A stretch of DNA of 24,923 bases, taken from positions 1 through 24,923 of the forward strand of contig SFZC01000021.1 of the NCBI GenBank assembly GCA_004558955.1. Direction: 5' to 3'. The position numbers and the translations under genes were made by a program. The stretch comes from a bacterium. GTDB lineage: Bacteria; Cyanobacteriota; Vampirovibrionia; Gastranaerophilales; Gastranaerophilaceae. Shown here piece after piece: positions 21,624 to 24,923 of the stretch (position 1 is the first letter of the stretch; each line of letters begins with the position of its first letter). The notes under the pieces were generated by a model. It did not search any database. It saw only the letters and a list, made by a program, of their open reading frames with translations, and had not been told where the DNA came from.

Positions 21624-22211
21624 ATGTTAAAAGATAAAGAAAAAATTGTAGAAATATTGCAAAAGGGCGGAGTTATCGCCTATGTTACGGACACTGTGTG
21701 GGGTTTGGGGTGTTTGCCAAACAATGAGGTTGCTGTTCGCAAAATTTATGATATAAAAAAAAGAGAGGCTCAAAAGCCTTTGATATTGATGTCTAATGAG
21801 GTTTATAATCTGTTGGATTATGTCAAACCTATTCCAAAAGTCGGGCAAAAATTGATTAAAAAATATTTTCCGGGTGCATTAACCGTTGTTACGGATAAAA
21901 GTGACAAAACTCCGGGTTATATAACTTCAAATATGCCGACTGTGGGAATAAGAGTTCCTGATAATGAGATTTTTAGGCAAATTTGCGAAGCAATACCCGA
22001 ACATGTTTTAGCTACGACAAGTGCAAATTTATCTCACCAACCGTCTGCAAAAACTTACGAACAGGCTGTAGAGAATATGTCAGGGCTTGCTGATATTGTT
22101 ATTCCGGATTACGGACATGTTGCAAAGGGACTTGAATCAACGGTTGTCGGCGTTATGAATGATGAGTTACGAATATTTCGTCAAGGAGCGATAAATATTG
22201 ATTTGGATTAG
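21624..22211 (+). CDS. tsaC: L-threonylcarbamoyladenylate synthase (YrdC/Sua5 family)
   Basis: 195 residues from ATG at 21624. The family motifs are present: GGVIAYVTDTVWGLGC (usually YPTDTVYGLG), KIYDIKKREAQKPL, FPGALTVV, VGIRVPDN and ATTSANLSHQPS, ending before STVV. The enzyme makes TC-AMP from threonine, bicarbonate and ATP for t6A37 of ANN-decoding tRNAs. No C-terminal Sua5 domain, so the short form. TAAAAT (21611-21616; extended TGCTAAAAT) ends 7 nt before ATG and no Shine-Dalgarno is present: a likely leaderless mRNA. The alternative TTG at 21618 would lie too close to the -10. Confidence 0.93.
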   Translation: MLKDKEKIVEILQKGGVIAYVTDTVWGLGCLPNNEVAVRKIYDIKKREAQKPLILMSNEVYNLLDYVKPIPKVGQKLIKKYFPGALTVVTDKSDKTPGYITSNMPTVGIRVPDNEIFRQICEAIPEHVLATTSANLSHQPSAKTYEQAVENMSGLADIVIPDYGHVAKGLESTVVGVMNDELRIFRQGAINIDLD

Positions 22212-22281
22212 TTTAGAATTTTTAAGAGGTTGAATTTTCTTTAATTTTTTACTACCATGTACCTAAGATGAGGGCGAGCTT

Positions 22282-23847
22282 ATGGAATTTTTACTGGATT
22301 TATTATATTTTTATTTAGTTTTATATACGTTATATCTTTTTATATTGGGTGTTCGCAATTTGAACGACAAACCGTTTTCTTTGGAACGTAAGTACTCAAG
22401 ATATGACGAATATAAACGTAATTTTGCGGTAATTATATATTCGCATAATCATAGGGCTTGTTTAGAAGAATTGATTGAAGAGTTGAAAATGCAGGATTAC
22501 CCGTTGGCTAATTTCAAGGTATATGCGGTTTTGGATAATTGCAATGACGGAACGGAAAAAATCTTTGAAAATGATAAGTTTGTTTATGTTTTGAATATTC
22601 AAGACCATGGCACATTGGGCAAAAATCAGGCGGTTTCTATGTTGTTGGAACAATTAAAGACAGATGAAACGATTGATGCTTATGTTTTTATTGACGGAAC
22701 TCGCAGAATTGACAGTAGTTTCCTAACTTTGGCAAATGTTGCTTTGACAAATGCCGATGCGGTTACCGGTGAAATGAATATTAACCGTTCAAGTTTGGAT
22801 ATTGTTGATAAAATCAAAGCTGTTCATAAAAAATATGTTGCTAATTTCCTGAAACAGTCCAGAACTTTGTTGGGGCTTGCTACTCAAGTTGATTCTGGTT
22901 TATTTATTGTTAAAAAATCGGTTATTGATGAGCTCGATGAGATTAAATTCAAAGATATTAATAATGAATTGGATTTTAGTTTGTTATTATCTCAAACAGG
23001 TCACAAATGTATGTATAATCCTAATATTCAATCTTTCGTTTTGGGTCAGGATTGTTCGTTCAAAATGCCGAGATTGACTTTTAGGTTTAGATTACTTGCC
23101 GAAAAATGTAAAAGTATTCGTAGTTTTAATTTAGGATTTTTTGAGCATATTTGTTCTTTATTAAATCCGAATTGTTGGACTTTAATTTTTGCTTATTTTG
23201 TTTTAATTTTATATTCATATAACTGTCAATTTATCGTTAAATGTAATGTTGTGATTTTCTCGGCAGCCTTATTGTTGGCGGTATATGGCATAAGTTTGGT
23301 AAATGCAAAATTGAATTTCAAGGAAGTCATTTTGTTGACTTTGTACCCGATTTATTCACTTTGTCACATTATTAAAAACTTCCCGCTTGTTCGTTATACT
23401 TTGAAAAAACTCGGTGCAAATACCGATTCAGAAACAGATAAACTTGTTGTTGATGTTTATGCAATGACAAAATATGGGGATAGAGCGTGTAAGTTGGAAT
23501 TTATTTCAACAGAAAGCGGTTTGTCAAAAATCAGATTTATTTATAAAAATAAAAAATATGTTACGGATTCTCATTTGAGAATGATTGATGCTTTACAACA
23601 GTTGAAATCAAAAATGGAAGATTACGGTTTGAAATTGAAGATTTGCAGTTGTTGCAAAAATTTCACTTCAAGTGTGGACGGTTCTACAAATATGCTGAAA
23701 GGGGAATGCCATAATGAATTTCCAAGTCCGTTGTTGACTGAATTAAGACCGACTTTGATTTGGAATTCGTGTTCGGGGTTTGAACCTGCCGAAGTGAATA
23801 ATTATGTTGAAGAGATTGCTAAAGAAGTCGAAGAGCAACAAGGTTAA
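22282..23847 (+). CDS. Membrane glycosyltransferase family 2-like protein with Cys-rich C-terminus
   Basis: 521 residues. An N-terminal membrane helix (4-23) precedes a GT2/GT-A-type domain: FAVIIYSHNHRACLEELIEEL, VYAVLDNCNDGTEKIF and NIQDHGTLGKNQAV are typical nucleotide-sugar-binding features. The usual DxD-type motif is altered (VFIDGTRRIDS), and the QxxRW-like acceptor motif is not obvious (FRFRLLAEKCKS). Two or three membrane helices follow (about 300-313, 323-341, 348-365), then a ~150-residue soluble tail with five cysteines (455, 457, 458, 476, 497; CSCC...GEC...NSC) that could bind a metal. Probably an inner-membrane enzyme for envelope glycans. AGGGCGAG is the Shine-Dalgarno. Confidence 0.75.
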   Translation: MEFLLDLLYFYLVLYTLYLFILGVRNLNDKPFSLERKYSRYDEYKRNFAVIIYSHNHRACLEELIEELKMQDYPLANFKVYAVLDNCNDGTEKIFENDKFVYVLNIQDHGTLGKNQAVSMLLEQLKTDETIDAYVFIDGTRRIDSSFLTLANVALTNADAVTGEMNINRSSLDIVDKIKAVHKKYVANFLKQSRTLLGLATQVDSGLFIVKKSVIDELDEIKFKDINNELDFSLLLSQTGHKCMYNPNIQSFVLGQDCSFKMPRLTFRFRLLAEKCKSIRSFNLGFFEHICSLLNPNCWTLIFAYFVLILYSYNCQFIVKCNVVIFSAALLLAVYGISLVNAKLNFKEVILLTLYPIYSLCHIIKNFPLVRYTLKKLGANTDSETDKLVVDVYAMTKYGDRACKLEFISTESGLSKIRFIYKNKKYVTDSHLRMIDALQQLKSKMEDYGLKLKICSCCKNFTSSVDGSTNMLKGECHNEFPSPLLTELRPTLIWNSCSGFEPAEVNNYVEEIAKEVEEQQG

Positions 23848-23883
23848 TAAAGTTTTTGGTTAATTTTGGGATAAGTGTATAAG

Positions 23884-24456
23884 ATGAAAAAGTTTATCGG
23901 TATATATATATTATTATCGTTGATTTCGGGAGTTGTTGCTCCTGCATTTGCGGCGGAACCTTTGAAGGGTTCGGTTACAGAAAGTGCCGAGTTTAAACAG
24001 TATGAAGATGAAATGTTTACGGGCAAAATCGAAACTCTTAACCGAAAAGAAATTATTAACATGACCGTTTCGCAAATTTTGGATTCTTCTTATTCTATTG
24101 AAGGGGATGAATTTTTTGCGGAAGTTACCGATGATGTTTACGGAGATAAGGGAATTATTATCCCGAAAGGAACTCTTGCTCACGGTAAATTGACCAATAC
24201 AACTGCTCCCGGTAGAATGGGTAAAGAGGCGTCTATGGATTTGGCGTTTGACTATTTGGTTACTCCTGACGGACGTGAAATCCCTATAGAAGGTAAAATG
24301 ACAACAAAACTTCATCCTGTAGCACAGGGTGCAAAAATTGTGGCTCAAGATGTCGGTTATACCGTTGCAGGCGGCACATGTGGCGTATGCCTATACGGAT
24401 GTGGCGGCAATTTATCCGATTACGCCATCCACGGTCATGGCGGAGGTTACAGATGA
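23884..24456 (+). CDS. Secreted protein, truncated at a chimeric junction
   Basis: From ATG at 23884 (GTG at 23875 rejected because the signal peptide begins MKKFIGIYILLSLISGVVAPAFA). The authentic part ends near codon 162 (about 24370). It contains a domain reading VYGDKGIIIPKGTLAHGKL... and ends VTPDGREIPIEGKM, and its last authentic residues are QDVGYTVAGGT, the start of a Gly-rich hydrophobic segment. The pattern of a 'pro-GT' beta-barrel with IIPKGT and TPDGREIPI resembles TrbI/VirB10-like folds, but I do not assign it. Beyond 24370 the frame runs through foreign GC-rich DNA to a chance stop at 24456. Confidence 0.6.
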   Translation: MKKFIGIYILLSLISGVVAPAFAAEPLKGSVTESAEFKQYEDEMFTGKIETLNRKEIINMTVSQILDSSYSIEGDEFFAEVTDDVYGDKGIIIPKGTLAHGKLTNTTAPGRMGKEASMDLAFDYLVTPDGREIPIEGKMTTKLHPVAQGAKIVAQDVGYTVAGGTCGVCLYGCGGNLSDYAIHGHGGGYR

Positions 24457-24923
24457 GTGGGCCGCAATGGGACGAAAGAATATTTTCGGTGAGCAGGTGC
24501 AGGTCACACAGATGCAGTCTGAGGCAGGAGCTGCGGGAGCCGTGCACGGTTCTCTTGCTGCGGGTGCTCTGACCACGACATTTACGGCATCACAGGGCCT
24601 GCTGTTGATGATACCAAATCTCTATAAGATGGCGGGGGAGAGACTGCCGGGCGTCTTTCACGTGTCGGCACGTGCGATAGCCACCCATGCGCTGAGCATA
24701 TTCGGAGACCACTCGGATGTCTATGCCTGCCGTCAGACCGGTGCGGCGATGCTGTGTGCCTCCTCTGTGCAGGAGGTCATGGATTTGGCGCCAATCGCAC
24801 ACATGGCGGCGGTCAGAGGACGGCTTCCGGTCATTCACTTTTTTGACGGCTTTAGAACTTCCCATGAAATCCAGAAAATTGAGACATGGGATTATGCGGA
24901 TTTGAAGGAACTGATGGATGAGA
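24371..24923 (+). CDS. nifJ: Pyruvate:ferredoxin oxidoreductase N-terminal domain, partial at both ends
   Basis: In the frame starting at 24371 the DNA encodes 184 residues that match the pyrophosphate/pyrimidine-binding domain I of NifJ/PFOR: AAHVAYAYTDVAAIYPITPS, then DEWAAMGRKN, QMQSEAGAAGAVHG, FTASQGLLLMIPNLYK, ARAIATHALSIFGDHSDVYA, RQTGAAML and IHFFDGFRTSHEI. PFOR decarboxylates pyruvate to acetyl-CoA and reduces ferredoxin. The usual first ~15 residues (M..K...DGNTA) and any start codon or Shine-Dalgarno are absent. It is out of frame with the preceding gene. G+C in this stretch is near 58% in a sampled line, against an AT-rich remainder. It is best read as DNA from another organism. 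Confidence 0.9.

Noticed and set aside
24590..24865. Minus-strand open frame in the GC-rich end
   Set aside because: Antisense to the clearly recognisable NifJ domain; Arg/His-rich composition is a shadow effect of GC-rich codons.
1..24923. CRISPR arrays, tRNA or rRNA genes, integrases, phage genes
   Set aside because: No regularly spaced repeats, no cloverleaf with TTCRA arm, no rRNA signature and no recombinase or capsid motif seen on either strand.

Overview
The window is AT-rich bacterial chromosome for all but its last ~550 bases. Cell plan and proteins point to a didermic, gut-type member of the non-photosynthetic Cyanobacteria relatives (Gastranaerophilales/Melainabacteria). This is an inference from protein style: class III-like prepilin leaders of the FTLAEVLITLG type, a GHL10-type secreted glycoside hydrolase-like protein, a split GlyRS beta subunit, EF-hand/poly-Ser proteins, and a cyanobacterial-style scatter of housekeeping genes. 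No rRNA, tRNA, CRISPR, transposase or phage gene was found.

Layout. 1-1152 (minus): a partial Cys-cluster (YkgJ-like) protein and a YfcE-type phosphoesterase. 1194-2258: ispG, divergent from them. 2368-5271: a secreted-protein operon (small secreted protein, TPR protein, and a GHL10 hydrolase-like gene broken by an internal deletion/frameshift). 5340-7739: glyS and a small unknown gene, closed by a terminator. 7797-8101: gene-free, with a palindromic repeat and an orphan terminator. 8102-11948: an ACT-like regulator, a UshA-type nucleotidase without signal peptide, a prepilin-like protein, rqcP, and a secreted phosphoesterase. 12330-14115: rplJ-rplL with promoter and leader, then a membrane-anchored paralogue of the L7/L12 C-terminal domain. 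14143-18511 (minus): winged-helix protein, yhaM, ilvC, a double GNAT protein and a secreted protein. 18639-20105: a candidate sRNA and mnmE. 20106-20628: a mosaic of palindromic repeats and a small frameshifted gene. 20656-22211: EF-hand protein, a candidate type I toxin-antitoxin locus, and tsaC. 22282-24370: a membrane GT2-like protein and a secreted protein.

The most interesting locus is 21336-21580. A 27-residue hydrophobic peptide has an extended Shine-Dalgarno that pairs over 11 bp with a segment just upstream. The 5' end of its mRNA is complementary to the 3' end. On the opposite strand there is a TTGAAA-16-TATAAT promoter and a hairpin-plus-T6 terminator that would make a ~100-nt antisense RNA. 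This is the full architecture of a type I toxin-antitoxin system, in a peptide family I do not recognise.

Regulation. Many genes have good Shine-Dalgarno sequences, but six (ispG, the ACT-like gene, rqcP, the GNAT gene, mnmE, tsaC) have a -10 box ending only 6-7 nt before the start codon and no Shine-Dalgarno, which predicts leaderless mRNAs.

From about 24371 to the end the DNA is GC-rich and encodes the N-terminal domain of a clostridial-looking pyruvate:ferredoxin oxidoreductase. It is fused out of frame, without its own start, to the truncated preceding gene. This looks like a chimeric join (assembly or amplification) more than biology.
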